Shown here piece after piece: positions 17,774 through 26,617 of a stretch of 64,000 nt of DNA. Below the pieces are notes generated by a model. It ran no database searches. It had not been told where the DNA came from and saw only the letters and a list, made by a program, of their open reading frames with translations. The translations under genes were made by a program, and so were the position numbers. Positions within the stretch are counted from its first letter, which is position 1; every line of letters begins with the position of its first letter. The stretch is from Mycobacterium sp. E3198 (GTDB taxonomy: Bacteria > Actinomycetota > Actinomycetes > Mycobacteriales > Mycobacteriaceae), in NCBI RefSeq assembly GCF_001667015.1, contig NZ_LZIS01000095.1, positions 1 to 64,000 of the forward strand, read 5' to 3'.

Positions 17774-18445
17774 TCAGGACGCCTTCGAGCGGCGTCCCCG
17801 GGTCGGCGCCGCATCCGGGTCCCGCAGCGCGTCCATCGCCCGCGCCAGTTGCGGATACGCGATCGCCGGCCCGATCCAGCGAGTGAGGTACCGGCGGAGA
17901 TCGTCGCCACCGCGGGCCGGACGGCCCGGGTCGGCGAGGAACGAGTGCAGCACCCGCAGGCAGAACTCGTTCAGTTCGTCCAGGCCGGCCTCGTCGAAAC
18001 CGTAGTGCTCCCAATCGATGTCGTAGCGATGCAACATCGAACGCCCGAACGCCAACGCCGTATCGGAGATGATGGAAACGGCCTGCCCGCCGCGGTGGCG
18101 CCGGTTCAGCACGAATTCGACCTGATTGTCCGACGCCAGTTGCTCGATGGCGAATGCCATGCCCTCGGTCATCGCGACCACCGGGTCGGTCACGCCGTCG
18201 AGGTGGCTCGCCAGCCGGTCCAGGAAGCCGTCGGCCGATCGCATCGCGGTGGCCACCAGCAACGCCTGGGTTCCGGGGAAGTATCGATACACGGTCTGCC
18301 GGGTCACGCCGAGCGCCCGCGCCACGTCGGTGATCCGGGTCGCCGGACCGCGTTGGTCGATGATCTTGTCCGCGGCGTCCAGGATGCGCTCGATCGCCTC
18401 CTCGTCGGAGGCGGGCGTGTTCCCTGCCCAGCCGTGACTGCGCAT
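17774..18445 (-). CDS. TetR family transcriptional regulator
   Basis: This 223-residue one-component regulator has an N-terminal helix-turn-helix (ITDVARALGVTRQTVYRYFPGTQALLVA), a textbook TetR recognition helix. An all-helical ligand-binding and dimerisation domain (residues 75-210) has no recognisable ligand signature. The ATG is at 18445. A perfect 12-bp palindrome about 50 bp upstream (18495-18506) is a candidate operator for autoregulation. Targets unknown. Confidence 0.85.
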   Translation of the reverse strand: MRSHGWAGNTPASDEEAIERILDAADKIIDQRGPATRITDVARALGVTRQTVYRYFPGTQALLVATAMRSADGFLDRLASHLDGVTDPVVAMTEGMAFAIEQLASDNQVEFVLNRRHRGGQAVSIISDTALAFGRSMLHRYDIDWEHYGFDEAGLDELNEFCLRVLHSFLADPGRPARGGDDLRRYLTRWIGPAIAYPQLARAMDALRDPDAAPTRGRRSKAS

Positions 18446-18494
18446 GGCTAGCGGACGCTCAACCCCATCGCTGGATCATAACGTCTCTCGCGCG

Positions 18495-18506
18495 CCGCAC
18501 GTGCGG
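18495..18506. promoter_or_regulatory. Perfect 12-bp palindrome, candidate TetR operator
   Basis: CCGCACGTGCGG is self-complementary over 12 bases and lies in the 99-bp gap upstream of the TetR gene at 17774-18445. Position and symmetry fit a TetR autoregulatory operator, but GC-rich DNA produces such palindromes by chance. Confidence 0.35.
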
Positions 18507-18544
18507 AACGGCCACGTCGCCGGATCCCTTTCCACCGCAATCCT

Positions 18545-19120
18545 TTACGCGCGGGATGCACCGAGGATCACGTCGACGGCCTCGTCCAGCTGGCCCGCGA
18601 TCTCCTGGTAGCTGACGAACCGTGCCGTCAGGAGCGCCCCGGCAAACGTCATCTGCAACGCAGATTTCACCGCGCGGGGCCATCCGGGGCCCAGCGCGGC
18701 ACCGATCCGCCTCGACACCTCGGCGCCGATCTCCTCGCGCAGCGGCTTGACCGCGGGATCGTCGGCCATCAGCGCGGCGCCGCAGGCCGTCATCAGCTCC
18801 GGCTCGTCGGCGACCATCAGCGCCATGTCCCGCAACGTCGCGCCGACGCGGGCGGGGATGGTGTCGTCGACGTCGGTGTGCAGGGGGAGATCGCGCAGAA
18901 AGCGTAGGTAGACCGCCGCCACCAGCGCGCTCTTCGAGGGGAAGTACGTGTATGCGCTGGCCGGGGACACCCCGGCGCGGGTCGCGACCGCCCGCATCGT
19001 CAGGTTCGCGTAGGACGACGTGCGCAGCTCCTCCAGCCCGGCGTCGAGGACCTTGCGAATCGTCTGCGCCGGCCTGCGGTCCGAGCGGCGGGGCGTGGTG
19101 GCGGCCGCTTCCCTAGACAC
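18545..19120 (-). CDS. TetR family transcriptional regulator
   Basis: This 191-residue TetR-type repressor has its helix-turn-helix at about residues 37-58 (MRAVATRAGVSPASAYTYF) and a C-terminal helical effector domain containing the common DEPELMTAC motif. The GTG start at 19120 abuts a near-perfect 15-bp palindrome (19117-19131). It is divergent from a methyltransferase 45 bp away, the usual arrangement for a local regulator and its target. Confidence 0.85.
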   Translation of the reverse strand: MSREAAATTPRRSDRRPAQTIRKVLDAGLEELRTSSYANLTMRAVATRAGVSPASAYTYFPSKSALVAAVYLRFLRDLPLHTDVDDTIPARVGATLRDMALMVADEPELMTACGAALMADDPAVKPLREEIGAEVSRRIGAALGPGWPRAVKSALQMTFAGALLTARFVSYQEIAGQLDEAVDVILGASRA

Positions 19121-19131
19121 CGGTCCAGTGT
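19117..19131. promoter_or_regulatory. Near-perfect 15-bp palindrome at the TetR start, candidate operator
   Basis: ACACCGGTCCAGTGT has six of seven mirrored pairs complementary. It covers the start codon of the TetR gene and lies 34 bp before the divergent methyltransferase start, where binding would block both genes. Assignment rests on symmetry and position only. Confidence 0.4.
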
Positions 19132-19164
19132 AGAAACGGCCGCGAGCGCTCTAGGGTAGCGCCT

Positions 19165-19710
19165 ATGGCCGAGGGCGACCGGCGCCGCTGGGACGAGCGC
19201 TACGCCGCTCAGGGGCCGCCGCCGAGCCGCGCGGTGGACCCGCCCGACCTGCTGGCGCGCCATGCGGAGGAATTTCCGGCGGCCGGCCGGGCGCTGGACC
19301 TGGCCTGCGGCCAGGGGTTCGGCGCGGTGTGGCTGGCCCGGCGCGGCCTGGACGTCCGTGGCTTCGACGTCTCCGCGGTCGCCATCGGCCAGGCCCGCGA
19401 GGTGGCCCGGCTCGCCGGCGTCGGTGAGCGCTGCCGCTTCGAGGTGTTCGATCTCGACGACGGTCTGCCGCCCGGGCCGCCCGTCGACGTCATCCTCTGC
19501 CACAAGTTCCGGGACCGCCGCCTCGACGGCGCGATCGTCGAGCGGCTGGCGCCGGGCGGGCTCCTCGCCATCGCGGCGCTCAGCGAGGTCGGGGCGGCGC
19601 CGGGGCCGTTCCGGGTGGCACCCGACGAGCTGCCGGCCGCGTTCGCCCAACTCGAGCTGCTGGACGCGGGGGAGGGTGACGGTCAGGCCTGGCTGCTGGC
19701 GCGCCGCTGA
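19165..19710 (+). CDS. Class I SAM-dependent methyltransferase
   Basis: This 181-residue protein opens with DRRRWDERYAAQG, as in tellurite-resistance/TehB-like methyltransferases. SAM motif I is LDLACGQGFGAVWLARRG, motif II acidic strand is VRGFDVSAVAI and motif III region is ERLAPGGLLAIAAL. The ATG is at 19165. It is transcribed divergently from a TetR regulator and is probably controlled by it. Substrate unknown. Confidence 0.8.
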   Translation: MAEGDRRRWDERYAAQGPPPSRAVDPPDLLARHAEEFPAAGRALDLACGQGFGAVWLARRGLDVRGFDVSAVAIGQAREVARLAGVGERCRFEVFDLDDGLPPGPPVDVILCHKFRDRRLDGAIVERLAPGGLLAIAALSEVGAAPGPFRVAPDELPAAFAQLELLDAGEGDGQAWLLARR

Positions 19711-19819
19711 GGCGGCGCGGTCGAGACTGCGTCCAGAGCGTCGATCCGGGGCAAAATTGCGATCTGAGCGCAGGCTCGGCGACCTCGTCGCGGGCTCGGA
19801 ACCCGGTAGTGTCACCGAG

Positions 19820-20671
19820 ATGGAGCGGCGCGTGCTCGAAGCGATCATCTATGAACGCGAACCGCCGATTGCGCGGATCATCCTGAATCGGGTCGACAGG
19901 GCCAACACCAAGGACGCCGTGTTGGTCACCGAAGTCGACGACTGCCTGCACGAGGCCGACCGCGACAAGGAGATCAAGGTCGTCATCCTCAAGGCCAACG
20001 GCAAGGGCTTCTGCGGCGGCCACGTCGCGCGCTGGGGACCGGACGAGAACCCATACCCCGACTTCGGGAACACCTTCGAGGACCTGTACAAGGGGACCGC
20101 CGACCTGTTTTTGTGGCCCACCCTGTACCTGTGGGAGTTTCCCAAGCCGACGATCTCGCAGATCCACGGCTACTGCATGGGCGGCGGGATCTATCTCGGC
20201 CTGCTGACCGACTTCTGCGTGGCGTCCGACGACGCGTATTTCCAGATGCCCCTTGCCCAAAGCCTCGGGGAGCCCGGCGGGCACACCATGATCGAACCCT
20301 GGCTGTTGATGAACTGGCACCGCACCATGGACTGGCTGCTGCTCGCTCCCACGCTCTCCGCCCAGGAGGCGCTGGACTGGGGCCTGCTGAACAAGGTGGT
20401 GCCACGCGAAGACCTGGAAGACACCGTCGAGGACATGGCGCGCCGGATCGCCCAGATTCCGTTGACGACCTTGATGGCGGTGAAGAACAACGTGAAGCGC
20501 GCCTGGGAATTGATGGGCATGCGGGTGCACCTACAGGTCAGCCACATCCTGACCAACATGGTGGGCGCCGCCACCGACGTGCAGGCACGGCGGGCCGAAC
20601 TCATCCAATCGGGAATGAAGCCAAGGGATTTCGTCGGCCGCGACGAAAAGGACACCCCGCCAGGAACCTAG
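19820..20671 (+). CDS. Enoyl-CoA hydratase/isomerase (crotonase-fold) protein
   Basis: This 283-residue crotonase-superfamily protein has the oxyanion-hole segments VVILKANGKGFCGGHV and QIHGYCMGGGIYLGLLTDFCVAS. The two canonical hydratase glutamates appear not to be conserved (the FxxPE equivalent reads FQMPL and the later Glu aligns with Asp in RTMDWLLL), so the reaction may not be simple hydration. The ATG is at 19820; the longer frame upstream is a shadow of the methyltransferase. It is convergent with the KstD-like gene, the two stops sharing the palindrome CTAG. A paralogue is at 27975-28844. Confidence 0.85.
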   Translation: MERRVLEAIIYEREPPIARIILNRVDRANTKDAVLVTEVDDCLHEADRDKEIKVVILKANGKGFCGGHVARWGPDENPYPDFGNTFEDLYKGTADLFLWPTLYLWEFPKPTISQIHGYCMGGGIYLGLLTDFCVASDDAYFQMPLAQSLGEPGGHTMIEPWLLMNWHRTMDWLLLAPTLSAQEALDWGLLNKVVPREDLEDTVEDMARRIAQIPLTTLMAVKNNVKRAWELMGMRVHLQVSHILTNMVGAATDVQARRAELIQSGMKPRDFVGRDEKDTPPGT

Positions 20672-22368
20672 CGGCTCCGCTCGCCGGCGATCCGGCGCCC
20701 GGCGGCGTGCCGCGCGGCGACGTAGCCGAAGACCATCGAGCTGGCGATGCTCGCCCCGGCGCCCGGATACGTGCGGCCCATCACCGTCGCGGTGGTGTTG
20801 CCGGTGGCATACAGGCCGTCGATCACCAGGTCCTGCTCGTCCAGCACCTGCGCGTGCTCGTTGGTGACGACCCCGCCACACGTCCCGACGTCCGCCGGCA
20901 GCACCCGGGTGGCGTAGTACGGGGCGCGGTCGAGCGGGCCGATGGCGGCGTTGGGCCGGTAGCCCGGATCGCCGAGGCAGTCGTTGTAGGCCGACTGGCC
21001 GCGCCCAAAGTCCGGGTCCAGGCCCTTGGCGGCGAACCGGTTGAACCGCTGGATCGTCCGCGCCAATTCGTCTGGGGGAAGCTCGATCCGGTGGGCCAAC
21101 TCGGCGATGGTGTCACCGCGTTTGACCGCGCCGCTGTCGATGAGCTCCGCTGGCAGGGGCTGGTTACGCTTGAGCGGGTTGCTGCTGGTGACGTAGCGGC
21201 GCACGTACCCCTCGTCGAAGATCATCCAGCAGGGCACCGCCTTGTTGGCGTACATCGCCTTGCCGACCTCGACGTAGGAGTTCGACTCGTTGCAGAATCT
21301 CCGGCCGGTCGAGTCGACGTAGATCGCCCCGGGGCGCTGGCGGCCCGAGCCCAGCGAGGCCGCGACCGCGCCGCCGTTGGCGATGAAAACCGAGGGCAGC
21401 CACCAGGCTTCGTCCAGCAGATCGGTTTTGGCGCCCAGCCGCATCGCCGCCTGCAGCACCTCGCCCGTGTCCCCGGCGTTGGCGATCGACCACTGCGCCT
21501 CGTTGGGCTGATCGCCGCTGTACTGGCGGCGCATCTCCTTGTTGTGGCCGAAACCGCCCGCCGCCAGCAGGACGCCCCGCCGGGCCTCCACGTTCAGCGA
21601 TTCCTCGCCCCTGCGGACGCGGGCGCCGACGACGCGGCCGTCCTCGACGATGAGGTCTTCCATCGCCGCGTTCGTCCACAGCGGCGGCGCCCCGTCGCTG
21701 AGGTCGATGAGCGCCTTGAGCATCTGCGCGATGAGCGACGCCCCGTTGGTGAGGATCTGGCGGCGGCGCGCCCGCGCGGCCGCGGTGCGCAGGAACACGC
21801 GGATGGCAACGGCGAACGCGCGCGGCGAACGGTTGTAGTACTGCACCGAGCGCAGCTCGTTGGTCAGGACGACAAACCCGTAGTTCTTGGCCAGCGGAGG
21901 CTGGACTTTGCCGCTCCAGCTGCCCAGCTCCGCGGCGTCGAAGGGAATGCCCTCGATCGCGCGACCGGACTCGTTGCCGCCCTTGTGGTTCGGGTAGTAG
22001 TCGCTCCACCCGGCGCACCGGATCAACCGAACACCCTTGCGGACAAGGAAGTTGACCATTTCGTAGCCCGCGGTCAGGAACATCTCCCGCCGGGCGGGCG
22101 AGGACGGCGCGCCGATGTCGCCGACCACGTCGGCCAGGTACGCCATGCCGTCCTCGTGCGAGTCCGCGACCCCCTCGGCGCGCATCAGGGGGTTGTTGGG
22201 CAGCCAGACGATGCCACCCGACAGGCCCGTCGACCCCCCGACCAGCGACTGCTTCTCGAGGATCAACGGTTCCAGCCCGCAGTCGAGCGCGGCCAGCCCG
22301 GCCACCATGCCGCCGCCGCCGCTGCCCGCGACGAGCAGGTCGACCGAGCGGTCCCACCGGGTGGTCAT
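20668..22368 (-). CDS. FAD-dependent 3-ketosteroid delta1-dehydrogenase-like (KstD family) protein
   Basis: This 566-residue flavoprotein of the fumarate reductase/KstD family has the N-terminal FAD motif LLVAGSGGGGMVAGLAAL, then LEKQSLVGGSTGLSGGIVWLPNNP. The C-terminal signature GGVVTNEHAQVLDE..IDGLYATGNTTATVMGRTYPGAG is the family FAD-binding end. These enzymes introduce a double bond next to a ketone, classically in steroid ring A. The ATG overlaps the Rieske oxygenase stop by 4 bp, so the two are translationally coupled. The true substrate could be a steroid or another cyclic ketone. Confidence 0.85.
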   Translation of the reverse strand: MTTRWDRSVDLLVAGSGGGGMVAGLAALDCGLEPLILEKQSLVGGSTGLSGGIVWLPNNPLMRAEGVADSHEDGMAYLADVVGDIGAPSSPARREMFLTAGYEMVNFLVRKGVRLIRCAGWSDYYPNHKGGNESGRAIEGIPFDAAELGSWSGKVQPPLAKNYGFVVLTNELRSVQYYNRSPRAFAVAIRVFLRTAAARARRRQILTNGASLIAQMLKALIDLSDGAPPLWTNAAMEDLIVEDGRVVGARVRRGEESLNVEARRGVLLAAGGFGHNKEMRRQYSGDQPNEAQWSIANAGDTGEVLQAAMRLGAKTDLLDEAWWLPSVFIANGGAVAASLGSGRQRPGAIYVDSTGRRFCNESNSYVEVGKAMYANKAVPCWMIFDEGYVRRYVTSSNPLKRNQPLPAELIDSGAVKRGDTIAELAHRIELPPDELARTIQRFNRFAAKGLDPDFGRGQSAYNDCLGDPGYRPNAAIGPLDRAPYYATRVLPADVGTCGGVVTNEHAQVLDEQDLVIDGLYATGNTTATVMGRTYPGAGASIASSMVFGYVAARHAAGRRIAGERSR

Positions 22369-23741
22369 CGGGGTCCCTCGTCAAAGCCCAGGTCGGCGAC
22401 CGGCACGTCGATGGTGGTGTTGGTCTTCTGGATCGCGGGCACGAGCGCGTCGTAGGGCAGGCCGGCCAGGAAGCCGTCGATGACGCGCTCGAAGTTGGAG
22501 ATCAGCCCCTCGATCTGGTCCGACAGTCGCATGTATTCAAACCCCTTGGAGTGCAGGCCCTTCTGTTGTCGCGGCAGATTGGAGAAGTCCTGGGCGGGGA
22601 TGGGCGGCCAGCGCGGGTCGTCGGGCGCCATCGGCACGGGTGGGGTCGGCTTGGCCGTGACCTGGTCCGGCGGGATGCGGGTGAGTGACCAGATCTCGAA
22701 CAACGTTTCCTCGGGGCCCAGCGGCCGAATCCGATACGACGAGGCGCTGCTGTATTGGGGTAACACAAAGTAGTGGGGAAAGCAGAAATTGATCGCCTCG
22801 ACGATGCCGCGCCGCGCCAACTCGTTGAGGTCGGGCATATCGCACCCGCGCGCCCGGTGCCAGTGCACGATGGCGTCGTTGAGGGCGCTGCGCCAGACGG
22901 CCATCGCCTCGGCCGGATCGGGTGGCAGCTCCATGTCCTGCAGGCCTTCGGCGATGCGGACGTCGTTCTCGTGGGTCATGCCCGCCATGCCCTCGCCCAG
23001 CGTGCGCATGAAGTACAGGTTGGTCCGGGCCAGGCCCGGTGATTTCGATGTGGTGGGCATTGACGACGGCAGCAGTTGCGGGTGGGTCTGGGGGACGTGA
23101 TAACCCTCCATGAACGCCGCCGTGGCTAGCTTCCAGTTCACCGGGAGCCGGCACGCCTGCCACCACTCGACGCGCAGCGACTCCACTTTCCACGCGTCGT
23201 AGATCGACGCGAACGGCTCGATCCACTCCCGCAGTGCGGGCGCACCGTCGTCGAGGTTGATCCAGGCGCAGCCGCCCCACAGCTCGCACCTGACCGGAAC
23301 GAGCTGCAGGTCGTCCGGGCACAGGTTTTCCCCGGCGAACTCCTCGGGCCGCAGTACAAAGGTGTTGCGCCCGTCGATGCCCCAGCACCACCCGTGGAAC
23401 GGGCACACGAAGGTGCGCCGATTCCCGTTGCCCTCCACCAGCTTTACCCCGCGGTGCCGACACGCATTGTGGTAGGCCCGCACGGTCTGGCTGTCGACTC
23501 GTACCACGATGATCGATTCGTCGAGGATCTCGTACTCCACGAAGTCGCCGGCCTTGGGGATCTCCTCGAGGCGGCACGCCATCTGCCACACCCGTGGCCA
23601 GAACATCTCGTTCTCGAGCGCGTAGAAGTCCGCGTCGTAGTACCGCTGCTTGGGGATGCGATCGGGCGTCTGAACGGCCCATGGCACCGGAAGCGGAGTC
23701 CAATTGACACCGATTCTCTCCGAACCCGTCTCTACAGCCAT
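22365..23741 (-). CDS. Rieske non-heme iron oxygenase, large subunit
   Basis: This protein of about 458 residues has an N-terminal Rieske domain with the [2Fe-2S] motif CRHRGVKL...CPFHGW (Cys-x-His-x16-Cys-x2-His). A C-terminal catalytic domain contains EGYHVPQTHPQ, which supplies the two iron-binding histidines. These oxygenases hydroxylate aromatic or alicyclic rings with electrons from a separate reductase, which is not encoded nearby. The ATG at 23741 (MAVETGSERIG) is chosen over a longer frame that overlaps the acyl-CoA synthetase. It lies between FadD (20 bp) and KstD (4-bp overlap) in one operon. Confidence 0.88.
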   Translation of the reverse strand: MAVETGSERIGVNWTPLPVPWAVQTPDRIPKQRYYDADFYALENEMFWPRVWQMACRLEEIPKAGDFVEYEILDESIIVVRVDSQTVRAYHNACRHRGVKLVEGNGNRRTFVCPFHGWCWGIDGRNTFVLRPEEFAGENLCPDDLQLVPVRCELWGGCAWINLDDGAPALREWIEPFASIYDAWKVESLRVEWWQACRLPVNWKLATAAFMEGYHVPQTHPQLLPSSMPTTSKSPGLARTNLYFMRTLGEGMAGMTHENDVRIAEGLQDMELPPDPAEAMAVWRSALNDAIVHWHRARGCDMPDLNELARRGIVEAINFCFPHYFVLPQYSSASSYRIRPLGPEETLFEIWSLTRIPPDQVTAKPTPPVPMAPDDPRWPPIPAQDFSNLPRQQKGLHSKGFEYMRLSDQIEGLISNFERVIDGFLAGLPYDALVPAIQKTNTTIDVPVADLGFDEGPR

Positions 23742-23760
23742 CTCACTGTCCCTTGTCAGC

Positions 23761-25302
23761 TCATACGATCCGCGAGGTCCGCCCCTGCCAGTAACGTTCA
23801 CGAATGCGCCGCTTGTAAAGCTTTCCGTTCGGGTCGCGCGGCAACTCCGGCTCGAACTCGACCGTGCGCGGGCACTTGTAGCCGGCCAGGTGAGCCCGGC
23901 AGTAGGCGATGAGCTCGGCCTCCAAATCGGGGCCGGGCGCCACCCCGTCGGCCGGCTGCACGACGGCCTTGACCTCCTCGCCGAACTCGTCGTTGGGGAC
24001 GCCGAAGACGGCCGCGTCGACGAGCTTGGGGTGCATGACCAGCAGGTTCTCCGCTTCCTGCGGGTAGATGTTCACCCCGCCCGAGACGATCATGAACGTC
24101 GACCGGTCGGTGAGGTAGAGGTATCCGTCGTCGTCGACGTAGCCCATGTCCCCCAGCGACCGCCAGCCCCGGTTGTTGGAGACCGACGCGGTCTTGGCCG
24201 GGTCCTTGAAGTATTCGAAATGGGGTCCGCCTTCGAAGAACAGCTCGCCGGAGGAGCCCACCGGAAGTTCGTTTCCGTCGTCGGCCAGCACGTGAACGGG
24301 GCTCAGCGGCTTGCCGACCGACCCGGGATGGGCGAGCCATTCTTCGGGTCCGATCGTGGTGCCCGCGAATCCCTCTGTGCCGCCGTAATACTCGTGGATG
24401 ATGGGACCGAACCAGTCCATCATCCGGTGCTTGACGTCCACCGGGCACGGGGCGGCCGCGTGGATCACGCACTGCAGGCTGGACACGTCGTATTTCCGCC
24501 GGAGGGCCTCCGGCAACTTGAGCATCCGCACGAACATGGTGGGGACGAACTGGGCGTGGGTGACGCCTTGCGTCTCGATCAGCCGCAGCACGGCCTCGGC
24601 GTCGAACTTGCGCATCAGGATCGAGGCGGCACCGACGCGGTGCACCGCCATGGTGTAGTTCACCCCGGCGGCGTGGTACAGCGGTGCGGGGGAGAGGTAC
24701 ACGCTGGAGGAGTCCATCCCGTACTTGTGGATCAGCGCCATCTCCAGAACGGCCTGGGCCCACGACCCGTTGCCGTCGGCCGGCAGCGACCGGCGGACGG
24801 CCTTGGGCCGTCCCGTGGTGCCCGATGAATAGAGCATCTCCGAGCCATCCGACAGCGGCGGCGCGTCGCCCGCCGCCGCCAGAGCCTCTTCGTACGAGCG
24901 CCAGCCGGGCAGCGTGCCCCCGACGGTCAGGTGGACCGTCACGCCCGCGTTGGCGGCGCGCACGTGCGCGGCGAGTTCGGGCCCCCAGGGCTCTGATGCG
25001 TCGACGAAGACCGCCTTCGCGTCCGAGTCGTCGACGACGTAGGCCACCTCGTCGGGCGTGAAGTGGGTGTTGACGGCGGTGTAGTAGAGCCCGGAAAGCT
25101 GGCAGCCCCAGGTGATTTCGAAAAACTCGGGCCGGTTCGGCAGCACCAGCGCCACACCGTCGCCGCGCCGCAGCCCGGCACCGTGCAGCAGCGCGGCCAC
25201 GCGCCGGCTCCGGGCATGCAGCTCGCCGAACGATATCGGGCCGTCATCGGTGATCAACGCAGGCGAGTCCGCGGCTGTGCTCGCATGGTCGGCGATGTTC
25301 AC
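23761..25302 (-). CDS. Acyl-CoA synthetase (FadD family)
   Basis: This 513-residue adenylate-forming enzyme activates a carboxylic acid to its CoA thioester using ATP. It has the P-loop YSSGTTGRPK near residue 165, the adenine-binding YYGGTEG, the GWRSLGDMGYVDDDGYLYLTDR hinge region and the catalytic lysine near the end in DPNGKLYKR. The start is GTG 25302, with GGGGAG upstream. It is the first gene of an operon with the Rieske oxygenase and KstD-like genes, so it probably activates a ring-containing or side-chain acid for the same pathway. Confidence 0.9.
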   Translation of the reverse strand: MNIADHASTAADSPALITDDGPISFGELHARSRRVAALLHGAGLRRGDGVALVLPNRPEFFEITWGCQLSGLYYTAVNTHFTPDEVAYVVDDSDAKAVFVDASEPWGPELAAHVRAANAGVTVHLTVGGTLPGWRSYEEALAAAGDAPPLSDGSEMLYSSGTTGRPKAVRRSLPADGNGSWAQAVLEMALIHKYGMDSSSVYLSPAPLYHAAGVNYTMAVHRVGAASILMRKFDAEAVLRLIETQGVTHAQFVPTMFVRMLKLPEALRRKYDVSSLQCVIHAAAPCPVDVKHRMMDWFGPIIHEYYGGTEGFAGTTIGPEEWLAHPGSVGKPLSPVHVLADDGNELPVGSSGELFFEGGPHFEYFKDPAKTASVSNNRGWRSLGDMGYVDDDGYLYLTDRSTFMIVSGGVNIYPQEAENLLVMHPKLVDAAVFGVPNDEFGEEVKAVVQPADGVAPGPDLEAELIAYCRAHLAGYKCPRTVEFEPELPRDPNGKLYKRRIRERYWQGRTSRIV

Positions 25303-25385
25303 CCGTGCTCCCCTTTGAGCCGTCAGTGTTTAACTAGCCGTTGTTGGACTCCCTGTCGTGACGATACCGGGTGCCCGCGGGCCGG

Positions 25386-26579
25386 CTATCCCCCGAGGGG
25401 CGGGCGGGCCATGACGGTCGGCCGGAAGCCGTATCGCGGTCCCGCACCGCCGGCGGTGCCCGACCCCACGCCCGCCAGCGGCATGCCGCCGAGCAGGTTG
25501 CCGGGCCCGGCGCCGGCCTCCGCGGTGGGCCGGATCGCGCTGACCCACTCGGTCCCGGCATGTTGCGCCGCCGGGGCGGCCGCCGCCCAGGAGGCCGGCA
25601 CCGACAGCTTGCCGATCGAGGTCGCGCTGCCCAGGTGCGCCGCCGCGCCGGCACCACCGCCGATCAGTCCACCCAGCCCGGGCAGGCCCTTGGGCACGGT
25701 GGCGACACCCGGTCCCGCCACCCCGCCGAGCCCGCCCAGCGTCTTGGAGATCTGGACACCGAAGTTGCCCATGCCGACGCTGAAGTAGGGCAGACCCTCG
25801 GTGTTGTAGAAGAAGCTCGTGTAGGGGGCGATGCCGTTGAGGAACGTCCCCACGTTCGTCGGCAGGATGGTCTGCCCGGTCAGCAAGAACCACAGTTCGG
25901 TGAGCACCGGCATCGACGCGGCGGCCGACACCGCCGAGGTCGGCGACGCCAGGCCCTGCAGCTGGCTCGGCACGCCGGCAACCAGACGTGCCAGTGTCGA
26001 CTGCGCGCCGCCCGAGGTGGCCGCGGCCGTCTGTGCGGCTTGGGCGGCCGGGTTGGCGATCTGCGGTGCCGCCGTGAACGGCGTGACCTTCGTGGCGCTC
26101 GCCGAGGCGGCCGCGTAGTCGTACATGGCCGCGGCGTCCTGCGCCCAGAATTCGGCGTATTGCGCTTCCAGTTGCGCGATGATCGCGTTGTTCTGACCCA
26201 GCACGTTGGTCGCGGTCGCCTGGGTTAGTTTGGCGCGGTTGGTCGCGATCAACGGCGGCGGCACCACCGCGGCAAGCGCCGCCTCGTAGGCCGCCGCGGC
26301 CGCACCGGCCCGCGCGGCCGCCTGTTCGGCCTGCGCCGCAGTCATGTTCATCCACCCCACATAGGGCTGCACCGCCGCCACCATGGCCGCCGAGGCCGGC
26401 CCCAGCCATTCCTCGCCGGATAGCGCGGTGACCACCTTGTCGTAACCGGCCGCCGCCGAATTCAGCTCGGCCGCAAGCCCGTTCCAGGCCGACGCCGCTG
26501 CTGTCAACGACGACGAGCCCGGACCCGCGTACATCCGCGCCGAGTTGATCTCCGGGGGCAATGCTCCAAAATCAAACAT
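25386..26579 (-). CDS. PPE family protein, SVP subfamily (PPE26-like)
   Basis: This 397-residue PPE protein has LPPEINS, WLGPASAAM and the [28 protein letters not shown] core. It belongs to the SVP subfamily by SIGKLSVPASW and ends in GPRYGFRPTVMARPPLGG, the same ending as PPE26 at 61692-62897. A central stretch (GTFLNG...SFFYNTEGLPYFSVGMGNFG) is also shared with PPE26. It follows another PPE gene by 38 bp in the same direction. No PE gene is present, so export would need a PE from elsewhere, for example PE18. Confidence 0.9.
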   Translation of the reverse strand: MFDFGALPPEINSARMYAGPGSSSLTAAASAWNGLAAELNSAAAGYDKVVTALSGEEWLGPASAAMVAAVQPYVGWMNMTAAQAEQAAARAGAAAAAYEAALAAVVPPPLIATNRAKLTQATATNVLGQNNAIIAQLEAQYAEFWAQDAAAMYDYAAASASATKVTPFTAAPQIANPAAQAAQTAAATSGGAQSTLARLVAGVPSQLQGLASPTSAVSAAASMPVLTELWFLLTGQTILPTNVGTFLNGIAPYTSFFYNTEGLPYFSVGMGNFGVQISKTLGGLGGVAGPGVATVPKGLPGLGGLIGGGAGAAAHLGSATSIGKLSVPASWAAAAPAAQHAGTEWVSAIRPTAEAGAGPGNLLGGMPLAGVGSGTAGGAGPRYGFRPTVMARPPLGG

Positions 26580-26617
26580 CTTGACTCCTTCCGTGGATCA
26601 TCGCGGTGATCATGGGG

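Noticed and set aside
20113..22455. A 780-codon plus-strand frame opposite the KstD-like gene
   Set aside because: No family motif; the minus strand carries full FAD-binding signatures and a 4-bp overlap with the oxygenase.
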